DNA of 64,000 nt from Trochalopteron elliotii (GCA_024734555.1 JANPWX010000480.1:1327573-1391572), one strand, 5' to 3'. Numbered from the stretch's first letter, positions 37,001 to 50,867 are shown. Notes: generated from the letters alone by a model not told the origin. Numbers and translations: made by a program.

Positions 37001-38152
37001 GTTCACTAGGCATTAATGATGATAAGTAGCCTAACATGTTTCTTTACAGATTCAAGATTTTAAATGAAGGAAGAGCAAAGTGCAATGCAAATGTGGGTGG
37101 AAAGATCAGGCAAAGGGGGCAAGGAGGTGCTGTCAGCACAGTCCCACCACAGGTGTACAACAGCAGCTGCTAATGGGAACTGTCAGGGTATGGAAAATGC
37201 AAGTGAACAGCACCAAAGCTGAGGAGGAGGCAGAAGAACAGAGAATGAGAGAAAGCACAGGTAAATAGTGGTACAAAAGTGCCATCTACACTTATAACCA
37301 AGGACAGCACTTAAAATTAACAAATGCATTAACATTCTCAGGAGATAAGCTGGTACACTCATAGAATTAGAGCATTTTAACATGTCTTGAGTAGCCTGTT
37401 AAAGGAGGACAGGTAGTGCTCCATAAATTAAATCAAATACATTATGTGATCACATTTATTTTTATCTGAGCCTACACCTCTTGAATATTTTATAACCTGA
37501 AAAAAAAATTAAAAAAAGAATATAGACATGCCCTGCAAACCCATCAATTCGTCAAGTTTAGATTTGGAAATGCATATAAAATTGACACCCACTGAGCATA
37601 TTTTTATACCCACATAAAAAAGTCTTTCTGGCAATGCTTTGCCAATATGCCATCTATAAAGTTTTGTTTAGACTATATATATATATATATATGTATTTTA
37701 AATATATGTATTTTTTTTATATAGAGGCTAATGTTGCCTCTCTGTTGAAGAGGTTTGCTTCCTAGTCATATGAGACATGCTCTAAGCATCCCTCTGCTCA
37801 TATCTGAGATATAACATCTTCCATCTGGAGACAAAGAGTGACCACAGGATCTCTAAACTGGATTTCAATTCTCACAGCAATGCCAGCTGCAGCTGAGCTC
37901 TGCCCAGTCCTCTCTGGGCAGGCTGATCTCAGGGGGTGTGTGGCTCACAGGGGACACTGGTGACAGGGGACACTGGTGACAGGGGATGTGGCCACCTGTC
38001 TGCTCCACACCCCAGCTGGGCACAGATTATCTGTTCCTACAGAACAGATGAGAGCTGAAGTCTCCAGCAGCCCCAGCATTGCAGCTGTGCCTCCTTCTCG
38101 AGGCAGGTTTAGATCTGGGTGACTCCAGGCTCTGCACCTTCATGGCAGAAGT
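34015..38152. other. Non-coding stretch
   Basis: Over 4 kb without a recognised gene. It contains a TATA-like CATATAAAGG near 35117 without other LTR landmarks, a TA run at about 37673-37722 and a 16-bp tandem repeat at 37947-37987. Confidence 0.45.
37947..37987. repeat. Short tandem repeat, 16-bp period
   Basis: GGGGACACTGGTGACA begins at 37950 and 37966, with a third, degenerate unit at 37982. Confidence 0.75.
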
Positions 38153-38595
38153 CACAGAATTCACAGAATGTGCAGGTTGGAAGAGACCTCCAAGATCATC
38201 GAGTCCAACCCAGCCCCAACACCTCAGCTGAACCCTGGCACTGAGTGCCACATCCAGTCTGCTCTAAACACACCCAGGGATGGTGACTCCACCACCTCCC
38301 CGGGCAGACCATTCCAGTACTTTATTATTCCTTCCATAAAACACTTTTTCCTGATATCCAACCTTTATTTCCCTTGGCACAGCTTGAGGCTGTGTCCTCT
38401 CGTTCTGTCAGTGCTGCCTGGAGAGAGACCAGCCCCACCTGACCACAACCACCTTTCAGGGAGTTGTAGGGAGTGATAAGGTCACCTCTGAGTCTCCTTC
38501 TCTCCAGGATAAACCCCCAAGCTCCCTCAGTCCTTCCTGACTTGTGTTCCAACCCCTCACAGCCTCTTTGCCCCCTCTGAACGTGCTCAAGCCAT
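38153..38595 (-). mobile_element. CR1 LINE 3' end, truncated
   Basis: Contains the hallmark avian CR1 tail in reverse: two CACAGAAT octamers (the CR1 terminal repeat ATTCTGTG on minus), then GGTTGGAAGAGACCTCCAAG, TGGTGACTCCACCACCTCC, the TCTCGTTCTGTC region and GGGAGTTGTAGGGAGTGATAAGGTC. It is about 440 bp and therefore 5'-truncated, as most CR1 copies are. It holds the 3' end of ORF2 and the UTR only, with no usable frame. CR1 is the dominant LINE of birds and other reptiles, which supports the host assignment. Confidence 0.93.
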
Positions 38596-41500
38596 CACTA
38601 GAGGAAGATGCAATCTGCCCACCCCACCACCTCCCTGCAAACCTCCCAGGAGGATCCTGCACTGCTGTGACAAAGCAGAAAACTGCCAGGCACGCTGACT
38701 GGCTGCTGTGTCTGCACCCAGAGAAACTGTCACAACAGCTCCTGACACCTTTTCATGTGTCCCTGTAGGCACAGCCTCAAATCTCCCACTGGGCAGAAAG
38801 CAAAACATCATCCCTGCAAAAACAAAAATCCACAAACATGCCAACGTGTAATCTTCAGTAGATAAAGGAGGGAGCTGCTCCTGATAGTAACTTGCAGGGT
38901 GTGGGAAGGTTTAATATGATAAACTAAAAATTGCCTACTGGAATGTAAGGTACAGAAAAATGCCTTTTATGATTACTCTGATTTTTATAGTCGTAGAAAA
39001 CAATAACACAGACATCCACCTTCTTTTTCAGGTAAGTACCTCTCACACCCTGCTTGGTTCTTTTCATTCCCTCACAGGCTCCATTTGATTAGTGAGAGAT
39101 ACCTCATAAAAAACAATTTCAAAGGCTGTGCAGTGCCACACTCATTTTTCCAAACGCTGCCTTTAATGCATTGGGCACACTCTGTGGTGTCCCAGGTTTT
39201 ATATTAAATAGCCATAGAAAGTCACTGTGATACTGCTTCAATGATGAACTAACACAGATCTGATTATATGATCCAGGGAAAAAAACAGTTTTTATGCTTG
39301 CTCTGGGCCATGGCTCCATGCTCTGCTTGCCTTTGCTGTTGTGTGCTTTGTACTCCTGTCTGCTTACTACCACCAAGACAGCAATTTCACACAACCTGCG
39401 TGGTAGGTAACTTGGCAACCCTGCCAGCCAGTGAAAACTATCTTCATGTCACAATTTGCCTCAAGCTGGACAGATGCATATGAATTCAGGGCTGGATTTA
39501 GAGCTGTGTCCATGTGTCTCCATTGAGTGTACACATGGAGAGTCATTTATCAGCTTCCACAGAGGCCACCTGATTCCCTTTGCACTGCAGGGACTTATTG
39601 CCATCCTTTAAGCACCTAATCCCCTGTTTTATCTCTTTCTCTTGTAGTTAAGATGACACTCATTATTTTTGCATCACTTAGTGCCAGGTATGAGACTGAC
39701 TCCTGGAAGAGCAAGGAAATACAGCAAGGAAGAGAGCAAGACAACTGATCATTACAGTAATTTAGGCTCATTGCCAAAGCGAATGACAAAAAACTCAAGG
39801 GCAAAACTACTTTAAATTAGAACAGAATCAGGCCCAGTGTAGTGCTTTCAAGCACAGATCCACTGCACCAACAGGAACCTGAGGGACAAGAACACCTGCA
39901 GCTCATTTCTACCAACACTGCTTTGACTGCAGGTTTCTATGCAGGAAGATCTTCCCAGCATGAAGTTCACCAGGATCACTTCTGAGGCTGTTACAGAGGC
40001 TCCAGTGTATAAATAATAATTAACTTCTGAAAGCAGAGGCTTTACAAATGGCATTGTTTGATTCGCAGCACATTTCACTCAATTTTTTATCCTGCACAGA
40101 GAATTCTTAAGGAGAATGCTGACAAACAAGCAGCATAAGGTCTGTGTATTATTAAAATTTAAAACACATGCTGCACACACAGAATGTCAAAAGAATATGT
40201 TAATCAAGCACAAGGCAGCCAGCTTGATCAGCTCTTCCCTGTGATGGTGCAAAGCTGGGGAAATTGCCAATAGAAGAGTTACTCTGGCTCCTTGTAACCA
40301 CAGAGGATTTATCCATACACATTAAAGAAAGCACACACATCCACTCTTCAAACTCATGCTCTTCTCATATTCATGCTGATAATTCAGAAAACAATGTAAA
40401 CCTTTTCAATTCTGTAGGGAATTTTCACTACCAGGGCATTCAAGCTGTAATCCTAAGCCATGGGAAGGTAAGGAGGAAACAAACTGACCACGAGCTGTGG
40501 CTCCATGCAGAGCTGACTAAAAACACACCCAGAGCACTCTTCAAAATACTAATGACAGTTCATATCTCATCCCTCTCTGTTGCTTTGGCACGAAACAATA
40601 GGAATTAAAACACATACTGGTTTCTAAGGACTGGGTTCTTACTTTAAATAATTTGAAAGGGTTTCTTTCACCTACAGCAACTGAAAGTGTAGAGTTTTGT
40701 CTCCAATTTAAATTCAGTTTCTGTCTTTCGAGCCAGAATAGGTTTGCATTTCCTGTGCCACATTTCTAATATTAACCTGCAGTTAAAGGTGTTTATGAAA
40801 CAAAGTTGTTCTTCAGTGATCAAAGTGAACAACATAAGAAAGCTTTTCCTAGGTTTCAGATGCTTTACCCTTGGAAACACCCCAACAGCTGACTATAAAT
40901 AACATTCATGGCTACCTCTAGTTTCAGTTTACAACCATTCATTTGTTGGGTCTAGGGCTGGCTTTTCACTTGTCCACTATTGCACCAAACAAAGAAATCT
41001 CAGATTAATGGAGGCTTGGGCTCAAATGAGGATTTGTGGAGATGTGTATCACAAGTGTGATTCCCCCCGATGGCAGCTCCCAGCACAGAGTCCCAGCCGT
41101 GGTGACACAGGCAGTGCTGCAGCACAGACACTGCCAGGGGCAATTCCCTCTGCTGCACATTCCTTCTGGGAGTCAATGGAAATGGATGGAACAGCATTTT
41201 TATACAAATAACAGGGAATATAAAATAAAATATAAAATAAAATATAAAATACAAATACAAGGGAAACCTTGTTCTGCTGGAGCCAGGCATGATCTGTGCC
41301 ATCTAACACAGAATTCATTTCAATTTATTAATTCACTGCAAAGCTAATACATCCAGGTTGGGGGGAAGCTGGGGAGGGGTTTTTGTTTGGGTTTGTTTGT
41401 GGTTTTTTTCCTCCAAAGGGTGAATAATGAGCAGGTCACTGCCCTCTCACATTCATTTACATCATATTTACAGTGTGCCTCTTGGTGTGGCTTCCTTTTA

Positions 41501-44500
41501 ATCAAGTTCTCCTATTGTAAGTGTTCATTCCTATGGACTTCATGGAATTCTTGCTAAAATTCTTTTTTGTTTTTTTCCCCCATTGGAATGATTTGCTGTG
41601 CAGAACCTGGTTTTGCTGACAGTTCCTCTTTTCACAGGAGTTCCCTTAAGTGGACTCCAGTGAGTTACTGCTTATCCCCCTGACCTGTAGCACAGGTTGG
41701 GAAAAGATGCACAGAGAGGCACAGAGAATACTAAAAAGATGTGATCAGCCAGTTTTACTGCATAAATCCCTTTCAAACCTCAAATATCTCACTCTGTTAA
41801 CATAAACTGTGCACAAAGGGAGGCATAAAAACTTCTTCAGCAATTCAGACCTTAAATGTTACCAGGACAGGGAATTTCAACTGGCAAAATACCAAGCAGG
41901 AAAAATAATGCAAAGGGAATCTCTCATAAGGGGACTGGTGCTTCAAGCATTACTATTGCATTTCTTTAAACAGTACTGCTTTCCCTAGCACTGTAATTGC
42001 TTCTTCTATTTGAATAACTGCCAGAAAATTCTCTATACCAACAAACTCCATCGTCAATGTGAGACTGATATTACTCTTGATAACAGCTTTAAAAAACAAA
42101 CACCATTTATTCATCAAAAAAAATTCCAATCGATACGCCCAAAATTTGTATTCAGAAGACATCTCCACTTCTCTTTTAAACAAATAATTTCATCATAACC
42201 CACTTCTCAGTAAAACTACAATAAGTTTTCACATTATATTACGGGAGCAATGGCTATTCAGTTCTAAATAATGGCTCCTTTGCTAGACAAGTCAATGGAA
42301 ATTGATTTGTTTCAGCCTCCTGTGCTCACACACACAAAGCCTGTGTACAACAACCCTATTGACTTCAGCAAACAGTATTCAACCTTGCATCCTCAAGGAC
42401 TCGTGGCAAAAATTTTTAAATCATTCCCCCTCCTCTATTGTGCCCTTTGTGGAACAAGGCTGCATTTAAATGTCAGTCTCCAAGCAATAATGCTATAAAG
42501 AGAAAATTGGTCACAGAATTGAAAATCTACTTTTATATTGAAACACACAGCACAGGATTGGATGTAAGAATGAAGAAAATTAAGCTGCCGTTGAACTTCA
42601 AGATGAAAAGCACTGAGTGTACATATGGCAAAAGGAAACAGACTCCAGCACCCTGTCTGCACAAGAGAGTTTTGGCACAGCAGCCACCCCATGGGCAAGG
42701 CAGGCTGCCTGCCATGGAGCTCCCATCTGCACACCAAGTGCTCTGCATGGCACACGGGCCTTTTCCAGCCCTCTGTGTGCTGGGTGTTTTCCCTCTTCTA
42801 TAAACAACAACATTTAAAAACAATTAAAATAAAGATTAGGGATATTAGCATGGTAGGAGCATAGAGTGCACTGTCAGAGACAAGAGACCATATGGCCCAT
42901 CAAAATCTGTGTTTATAAGCCTTGGAAATACAAATCAAGCATATTCCCATCCTTTTAATCCTTTTTTTTTTTTTTCTTATTTTAATCTGATTATCAACTT
43001 CACCCCCACATATCCAAAAGTAAACGCCACATCTTACGTGTCAAGCCCATCCATAAACAAAAACAACTGTGAAAAGTCCAGATCTGAATGTCTTCAAGGC
43101 TGGTGCTTGACCTCAGCTTCTGAGCACCTCACTTAGGTTCCTACTTGTTCCACTTGCTTTTGACTTTTTATACAACATTTCAGAGAGCACCTTTGGCACC
43201 TGAGAGCTTTGCACACAGCAGCTTTGTTCATGCACATCGTGGCAGTATTTTCACTCACGTTTCACACAATGCCAAGAATGCAGTGACTGCCCCCCAGCAA
43301 TTACTCTGAAGTATTAAGATGAGGAGTTATTTATGTGATAAAAACCTCTGAAGTGGGCACTTGAGTATGTTTTATGATGGTTAACTTTCACCAGAAGGGG
43401 TGACCAGGTGATTTTTGTCTCCTTGCTCCTATTGTACCAGTGTGAATGGAACATTATTTACTAGTTCCCTGAGCTAAGTGACCAAACTAAAAGCTGAAGC
43501 TTGGCAGAAATCAGCCCTGCTCTATTCCTTAGGCTTATTTGCTGGATTTTATTTTATAAACAGGAAAGGATTTGCCATGCATGGGTAGCACATAGCACGC
43601 CATGGCATTGGTGAGACTGTATCACACATAAGAATGAGTAACAGTAGAAAACAAAAATGAACAGCCGATGAAAAACTTTGTTTTCTTTGAAAAGAAGAGG
43701 TTCAAACGGTTTAAATGCAATCTCATCTGCACAGTTTATCTACATTCCTTACAATAAAAGAGATATTTGATTTTCTAGACATAAATTTGAATGTTGGTTT
43801 TAGGAATGCATATTTTTCTGTCCACTAAATGTCACTTGAGGTGTCTCTCCTCAAGCAAACAATTCTTACAGCGTCACATCAGGTATATTAACATTTTGTC
43901 TCTCTCTTTATCCGTATTTACTGCTGTGTTTTAAAACTCATTTCCTCACCCAGGTTACAGAAGCATCTATTTGCTTCTCAAAAAATAGCCTTAGAGCTAT
44001 TTAAAATTACTCTCTCCCTTTCCTGAGTTAAGCTTGCCTGTCCTGTCAATCACTTCTTGATTGCTTCATTAAAACAAGAAATACCCTCTTCTGAGTGATC
44101 ACCTGAAGTAATATGCTCATCAGTTGAAAACACAATATGAAAACAAAGATCTGATTAAAAAAAATAAACCACCAATACCACAAAAACCTCTCACGTGTCA
44201 GAAATGCCATTTCCAGCCCTGAGTGAGAGGATTTAAAGACACCTGCCTACATTTTGGGGGTTTATGTTTAACAAGGAAAGAGGGGGATTTAACAGCAAAG
44301 GTTGATTATAAAAGAAAAAAAATACAGAAATTGACTCGTTTACCTGATTAAAGACATAAAAATCCACCATAAGTATATCATTGGGACACACATCAGAGCA
44401 GAAGCAACATTATATACACTGAAGACATGAACTGAGCAGCAAAAGCATTCTTGTTAAAAGTTATTAGAAGATTCTGCATCACCAGAGAAACACAGGAGTA

Positions 44501-46088
44501 GTAAGGATACAAAAAAAAAAAATCTTTTCTAATTATTTCCTTTTAAAACTGAAGCTTGATCATCTCAAATAAGAAAACATATCATATACCCTTGTAATAG
44601 CAGGGGATTTTACATGGACAGGATGATCAAGAAGATCCTTTCCAGTGTTTATGTGAGGGAGAGATGTTCAGTGTAAACATGGGGGTAGAGCCAAACAAGA
44701 TTATCCTGTTTGGTGTGGAGTATTTGCAAGAAAAAAAACAAAAGTTCAAGAAAGATAAAAGCTGTGTATTTGTAAGGATGAAAGCCTTCTGCTCAGGGGG
44801 AAATAAATGCTGACTGCTTTCAGAAGAAAACAAGAGGGAGAGCTGTTATTCCCACGTGCTGGATGAGTTTCTGAGCACGCCAGCTCTGCCACAGCTGGTG
44901 GAGCCCGTTCTGAGGGGGAGGAACAGGGCATGGTTTGCTCCACCACAAATAACCCTGCATGCCCAATGAACATTCCCCCAGCCTTTATCACCTCACATTT
45001 CTCACCTCACATTTCTCATGTTGATAAATCAAATACAAACTGCCCAGCACTAGTAATGAAGGAGTTAACAACCCAACCACCGAGAAAAAGAAACAAAAAC
45101 CTTTTCTTTTCTCCCACTTTGTCACTGTTTTGCAATTTAACATTTACCATGAATTAATTACTGGAAGTCTCCATTAAGACTCTTAACATTTAGAGTGAAA
45201 GGTCAGCACAAACTCAGGGTCACTGTTTACAGTGCTCTCTGAGCAAGCAGCCTTATTGCTTGGAAGTAACCATGAATGTTAAAAGGTACAAGGCAAGTGT
45301 AACGAGGAAATGAAATACAGAACTCTAAAAATATCCCCCTGATCTATGCATGCAGTGTAGTGTCTGACAAATTCAATTAAATATGTCATACATCATTCCT
45401 ACAATGTTACTGATAGAGACGTAGCAGTATTGAATTTTAATTATTCAGCTGGTATTGATCCCACAATAATCTCGTGAAAATCATTCCAGGTTGTCAGTAC
45501 CCCTAGGAGACAACAGCTATTATCTAATTATAAATCACACTGTGTCATTTGACAAAAGGTTAGGGCTTTCTTTTTACACGTTTTTGCAGTCAGATTCCCA
45601 TGTATAAATCAGAGTGACATGATTTGTCTGCAAATGCTAATTATTTTCTTCCCATTGAGCATTTATTCCATTACCATGATGGACCTGTAAAAGCCAGCTC
45701 TCAGTGCGTGCAGCAAATTCCCAGACACGCAGCAATGATAAAGGAATTGGGATTTCAGATTTTTATTCCACACTGACCTTGAGCAAGCTAATTGTGTAAC
45801 ACTCACAGGGTTTGCATTTCCCCCAAGGAGAAGAGTGGGACAATATTTGCAGTGCCCACTCTTGTTAAACGCTTTCAGATCCTCAGGGGGAAGCTGCAAA
45901 CTTTCCTTTTCAGTTTACATGGAGACAAAAAGGAGGGCTGGTAATCCCACTGTGTTCTCATCCAGAAATCCAGATTTCCCTCTGCACTGCACTGCCATCA
46001 TCAGGGAACGGGGTGGCTGAGGCTGTTTTCCATCTGTTTTATTTTCCCCCTTCAGGTTCTCATCTTTTATCAAAGCTTGGGCCCACAG
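38596..46088. other. Long non-coding stretch
   Basis: About 7.5 kb with no gene recognised. Minor items are a TAAAATAAAA run at 41217-41256, a 15-T run near 42961, a tandem CACCTCACATTTCT pair near 44990-45017, and a complex, conserved-looking block at about 45420-45680. Confidence 0.45.
41217..41256. repeat. (TAAAATAAAA)n A/T microsatellite
   Basis: Four near-perfect units of a five- or ten-base A/T motif. Confidence 0.85.
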
Positions 46089-46510
46089 TGATGCCTTGGG
46101 AGGGCTGAGCTGGAACAGAGACTGGACTAGAGAATAAAGTAGATATTTATTGAAAGGCCTTTAGGGTACAGCTTGGGCAGGACAAGAGCCTGGCCAGGGC
46201 TGCACCCAGGGTGGACCCAAAATGGACCCAAAATGGTCACAAAATGAACGGCCAGTCACCAGGTCTTTGATCCATTTGCATCTTGGGGTTTAATTGTCCA
46301 ATTCCAGCTGCAGGCTGTGAGGTCCCATCCTTCTTGTCCCTCCCTCCAGCCCACCCTTGTCTGAGCTTTTGGGGCTGAAAGTTGTCCTTGGTGTGCAGCA
46401 GGACAAGGATTTGTTTTGTGTCCCTGCTGTGTGCAGAGCTGAGTGACACTGACTGTGAGCTCAGAGCTGCACCCCTGGGCAGTGCAGAATGTGAAAATAC
46501 ACGAAAGGTA
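46089..46510 (-). mobile_element. Probable LTR, boundaries partly open
   Basis: On minus it ends ...CCTCCCAAGGCATCA. Upstream lies CCTTTCAATAAATATC, with AATAAA corresponding to plus 46146-46151, the style of avian ERV LTR ends. The left edge TGATGCC at 46089 follows CCACAG. I could not find a convincing matching 6-mer on the right, so the right end is an estimate. Short tandem GGACCCAAAAT units occur at 46212-46235. No other copy exists in the window to align to. Confidence 0.55.
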
Positions 46511-47235
46511 AAACTTCAGGCATCAAGAGGAGGGAGCAGACATTCCCAAATTGTGGAGTCAGTCCTAGCAACCAGTTTTTTCCTCTGCTTTTGGCTCAAG
46601 CATCCTTCCACTGAGGAACAGGAGTGGCAGAGGCACAGAGGCTGTGTGAGAGCCAAGGGCAGCAGTGCAGCTCCCTGAGGAAGGCAGGAACAGGGAATTG
46701 GGAACCTTCACAGGCAATCCAATAACCCCTGACAGATGCTGTCCCCACAGGGGACGTTTATGTGTGAGGGAAGAAGGCGATAAAAGTGCCCCATCATTGT
46801 TCCCTAAAACACAACGGCTTAAACAACTGCGGTGATGGGCTGTAATAAACACAGCGCTCAGTGCCATTCTGGGAGTCCCTTTTGTTCCCCACACATGCCT
46901 CCAACTTTATGATACAGAAATAAGGATAAAATAAATGATCGGCGACAAATGACCTAAACCGAGAACGCGAAATGTGAGAGGGGAGGTTAAATATTTGGAA
47001 ACCTGTAAATGTCCTCCTTTAGATTTGAATTTTTATCTGATTTGAAAATGTCACTGTTGAGTCAAGGACAGTTTAGAGACTAAAGAAATTTTTCAGCTGA
47101 AATGAGGGACTTTTTGGGAAATCAGGTTCAAATGAGAAACCTGCACATGAAAGCCATCACTTGGCACTGACTGCAGCCCACGAGCCCTGGGTGGGGTTTG
47201 GGGCTCACTTAATTGTGTAAAACAAGATTTCCACA
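46511..47235. other. Non-coding stretch
   Basis: Part may belong to the LTR on its left. No gene recognised. Confidence 0.4.
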
Positions 47236-47239
47236 CTTG

Positions 47240-47754
47240 TGAGAGGAATGACAGACTTGTCTTTACAAACAGGCAGTGGATCTGCTGGTAGATAAAACTA
47301 ACACAGAAAAACAATAAATAAAGAATAAAAGAAACAATGGGAAGGATTCCACTGATGGATGAATGGAAAAGAAGATATTTGCCTTCACAAACAAACCGTA
47401 GGTTTGCTGATAAATGAAATTGGATATTGAAAGGTGAAAGAAACAATGGGGAAAACTCATAAATTCCATAAGAATTAAGAATTAAAAGGGGAGTTATACA
47501 TTAAAAGGAAAATTTAGGTATTGGGCACTCTGGGAAGTCTGTAACTCTCAAGTACCTCAGCCTGTGGGGAAAGAGAGAGGGAAATGGGGCCGGGAAACTG
47601 GGATAAATAGGGGGCTGAGTCCTCCAAAATCTGAGAAACCCCAGGGGAAATGCCCCACAGCCTCTCCCTTGACTGGAATAAAGTCAAAGGACTCCTCTGT
47701 CTCCTTTTGGGACACAAACCTCTGGCTGGCGTTTGTGGACTAATTTTCCTAACA
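47240..47754 (+). mobile_element. Solo LTR, single-copy family
   Basis: The right part has clear LTR order: TATA-like ATAAATA at 47603-47609, AATAAA at 47677-47682 and a terminus ...TTTTCCTAACA. A start at TGAGAGG (47240) gives TG...CA ends flanked by CTTG on both sides (47236-47239 and 47755-47758). A 4-bp duplication would suggest class I, but four bases are weak and ACACTTG is shared more widely. The 5' part holds a diverged internal duplication (47259-47342 and 47379-47451), each unit with TT(T/C)ACAAAC and ending GAAACAATGGG. No interior genes adjoin it. Confidence 0.7.
47677..47682 (+). terminator. LTR polyadenylation signal AATAAA
   Basis: AATAAA lies 68 bp downstream of the TATA-like box, within the LTR at 47240-47754. 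Confidence 0.65.
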
Positions 47755-47758
47755 CTTG

Positions 47759-48804
47759 CACCAGAGACCTGCAATATTGTGACATTGTCTGCAGTTCATG
47801 GATTTCAGAGGCTCTGCAGGGAGAGTGACTCCAGCCCTTCATTCCCCAGCACTCCCCTGAACTGAAGGATCTCTCAGAAAAGGAAATACATTATTAAACA
47901 GCTAGGTTAGCACCCAGCCTGTGCACTTCTGCAGGAGTGAGGGGCTGCCAGGTCTCCCACACATGTTATTACCAGAGACTTTCAACAATACAATAGGTTT
48001 CAGGTACTTGGTGCCTTAGGTTCTAGTTTGAAAGGAGAATTGCCATGGAATAACCCCAAGACTTTCTTTCATTTTGTTTCACAGAAAGCAAAAATATTAG
48101 GCAGCATTAAAAGCTCCTCTAGCTAACCTTTGCAAGCTCTCTCTCAGTACATCCAGGTGAAGTCAGGGCTGTGTTCACTCCCAATTACTTATTCACTCTT
48201 CATTTTCATTCTTTTTAATTACGCCAAAACTCTCCCACATAAAGAAATCCAACAAGACACTGCCAAAAAGAGCAAAATCCCCTGCATGATTCACTTAAGC
48301 TGCCACACAATTCTTAGTCACTTTCCATTCTTGAGTTGAGTTCACCTCAGCTATCTAAAATAAAAAGTTGCATGCCCTGAGCTACCTTGCTTCTTTTAAA
48401 ATACCTTGTTTTATTACTCCTTTCTATCACTGTATCTCCTTTCTACTTTCAGGCCTTGCTTTACAAGACATCAATTTGTGACCAGTCCTTTTTCACAACT
48501 AACCTCACATGTTCATAAATACCTGTGGATTTTTTTTTCCTTAGCCTCAACGTGATTTTTCAATTTGCTTCATCTCTAGAGTTTTTTATGTTGTGACCAA
48601 AACTTTATTAACTAATTAATGCCCTGGGAAGCACAAAGCCTCAGCAGGGTGTTGTGTAATTACTCTGTGAGCAGGAATAACACAAAGCCAAGGGGAACCT
48701 CCCAAAGGGAACTAAGGGAAAATATTGCCAAGAATTGCCAGGCTCACCAGGTAATACCATACACCATTTCTTGCTGTTCTGGCTGCAGAAACATTTCTCT
48801 TGCA
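47759..48804. other. Non-coding stretch
   Basis: Nothing recognised between the LTR and family 2 copy H. Confidence 0.5.
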
Positions 48805-48810
48805 CACCAA

Positions 48811-49100
48811 TGACACTGTTTTACATCACAACGACACAGAAGGTTGAAATGATTCTTTTATTTTTGGGATGTGTCTCCCTTTTATACTATTCTACACAGA
48901 CCAGTTGGATTGGTGACACAAAGACAAACCTCCTCACTCACATTGCTCAGAGCAGAGGGACAGCAAGAAGAAGTCCCTCCTAGGGAAAGGAATGAATAAC
49001 AAAGGTACAGTTACAAAAACATTTCTCCTGTTTACAGAAAATTCCCTGGGAAAGGAATTTCAGAAAACCAAAACACCTCAGGCAGGAAACCAGGGCTACA
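48811..49100 (-). mobile_element. Solo LTR, family 2 copy H
   Basis: On plus it runs TGACACTG...GGGCTACA, flanked by CACCAA (48805-48810) and CACCAC (49101-49106), matching at five of six. The TATA box is intact on minus, and AATAAA is retained (TTTATT near 48857). Compared with copies F and G it has lost about 12 bp near 48841, so the antisense frame seen in E and G is broken here. No interior genes adjoin it. Confidence 0.9.
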
Positions 49101-49106
49101 CACCAC

Positions 49107-50813
49107 AGCTGAGTTGTACAAGCCCAAGCCCACCCAGAACTCTAGATCAGACTTGCACCCCTGTCACCACTGACTCACAGGGTGGTGAGGCAGAAAAACA
49201 CAATTTCCTTCCCTGAGGAAAAGACTGACCTTGTCACAAATTGCCACCCAAAACTGAAGTGGTGCCTAGCAACAAGGGAAAAAATTTGTGAACAAAACAC
49301 GGAAGAAAACCTACCTGTTAATTCTGAGGTAAACATGAAGTTGCAAAGAAACCCATATTTTAAACAGTCCAAGGGGGGTTGAGAAATTCAGGAGCTGTGT
49401 GGTTTGAAAAAGCCACACACTGCAAGGCTTGAATTATCCCAGACAAATGAGTGCATGTCACAAAAACCCACTGACTGGGTAATGGCAGCTCACAGGTGAA
49501 CAGAAAGTCTGCATCTGATCAAAGGTGAAAATAAAGGCAAAATTAGAGCAGGGCTGTCAGGCTTGTGGCTTTGGAGAGCTTTCACATGGATGCCATCCAT
49601 CAAATCCCCTCCTAGCCATAAACATGACATCAGCTCCAAGCAAAATGGGACATTTTTTCACCATTGAACCTCTTGGCTTTGTTTCACATGTCTGATTGTG
49701 TGATATTTTTTTTCCCCTCCTTGAAATTTCAGCTGCTAATTCAGCCATACGTCTTTCAAACCTTGTAATTAAAACACCATATTTCAATATTGTATCAACG
49801 TTTTAGAGATTACAGCACAAATAATATACATTTCCAAATGGCATGTGATAATGTTTGGTGAATAAAAAATGAGAAGCCATCAGTGCTTTTGGGCCCTATT
49901 GTATAACAGTAACTTGTGCATTTACTCTAAAAGTGTTGCTGCTACATCTCAGGGCATTTTTATACTCACTTCTCTTCCTAGAATATGTGATATGATCACT
50001 TCAATACTGTGAAGGGCTCAGGAGAAGTAGAGTGTGACAAACCAGAAAAGACCCCTCCTGGCCTTAAGCTGCAGTACTCAAACTGTTCATAAAAAGCTTT
50101 ACTTCCCTTTTTTTTTTTTCATATTTATATATATTTTCCCCTGAAGACTTCAGCATTAATGAAAAAAGCTTAACTAAAAAAAAATTAATTTGTTTCAACA
50201 AATTAACATTACGGAGAAACAAAATTATGGAGACATTATGGAGAAAACAAATGGAGAAAAAAAAAATGGAAATAACCAGAAAGATACTTTCCACTGAAAT
50301 GAAACTGTGATATCAAAGATGTGGCAGAGTTTGCAAACTACAGCAGCATATTTCTGAACCAAACACAAATCTGAATTCTGGTCAAATCTCATATTTGCCA
50401 GTAGAATGTGCAAGATTTTTCATCTGATAGCTGTACTCTCAATTGATCTGCTTTAGAGCGGTGCACATTGAACAAGTAATAAGATCCAAAAAACCCACAG
50501 AGCCCCTCTAGCAAACCAAGTGGGTTTCTGATGTCCTTGCTCACAGCGTTTTATAGGAATTATGAGAAGTGATGGAGACTCACAATGAGAGACAAAGAAA
50601 AAAGGTGTGGTTGGAAGGTAAGAGCTGCCCCTCCTCCCTTCCTGCTGGACACACAGGGAACACCAACTAGCCAGGGCTGTGAACCCATCACATTTCAATC
50701 ACTGAATTAAAGAGTAGCTGTTTTCTGAGAAACATCCCAGTGAATTTATTCCTCTGGGCTGGATGCTGCCCACCTCTCCTGCACTGCCACAGCCACACAG
50801 CCACAGCTTCAGG
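49107..50813. other. Non-coding stretch
   Basis: No gene or dispersed repeat recognised. It includes an A-rich part at about 50100-50270. Confidence 0.5.
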
Positions 50814-50867
50814 GAGAATCACAGAACCATTAGGTTGGAAGAGACCTCCAAGATCATCAAGTCCAAC
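50814..50867 (-). mobile_element. CR1 LINE 3' end, left piece
   Basis: GAATCACAGAACC then GGTTGGAAGAGACCTCCAAG and ATCATCAAGTCCAAC match the CR1 3' end at 38153. It is interrupted at 50868 by an LTR and continues at 51415. Confidence 0.9.

Noticed and set aside
46083..46752. CCACAG repeated at 46083 and about 46747 as an LTR target duplication
   Set aside because: The right copy is not preceded by CA, and the implied element would extend far beyond recognisable LTR sequence.
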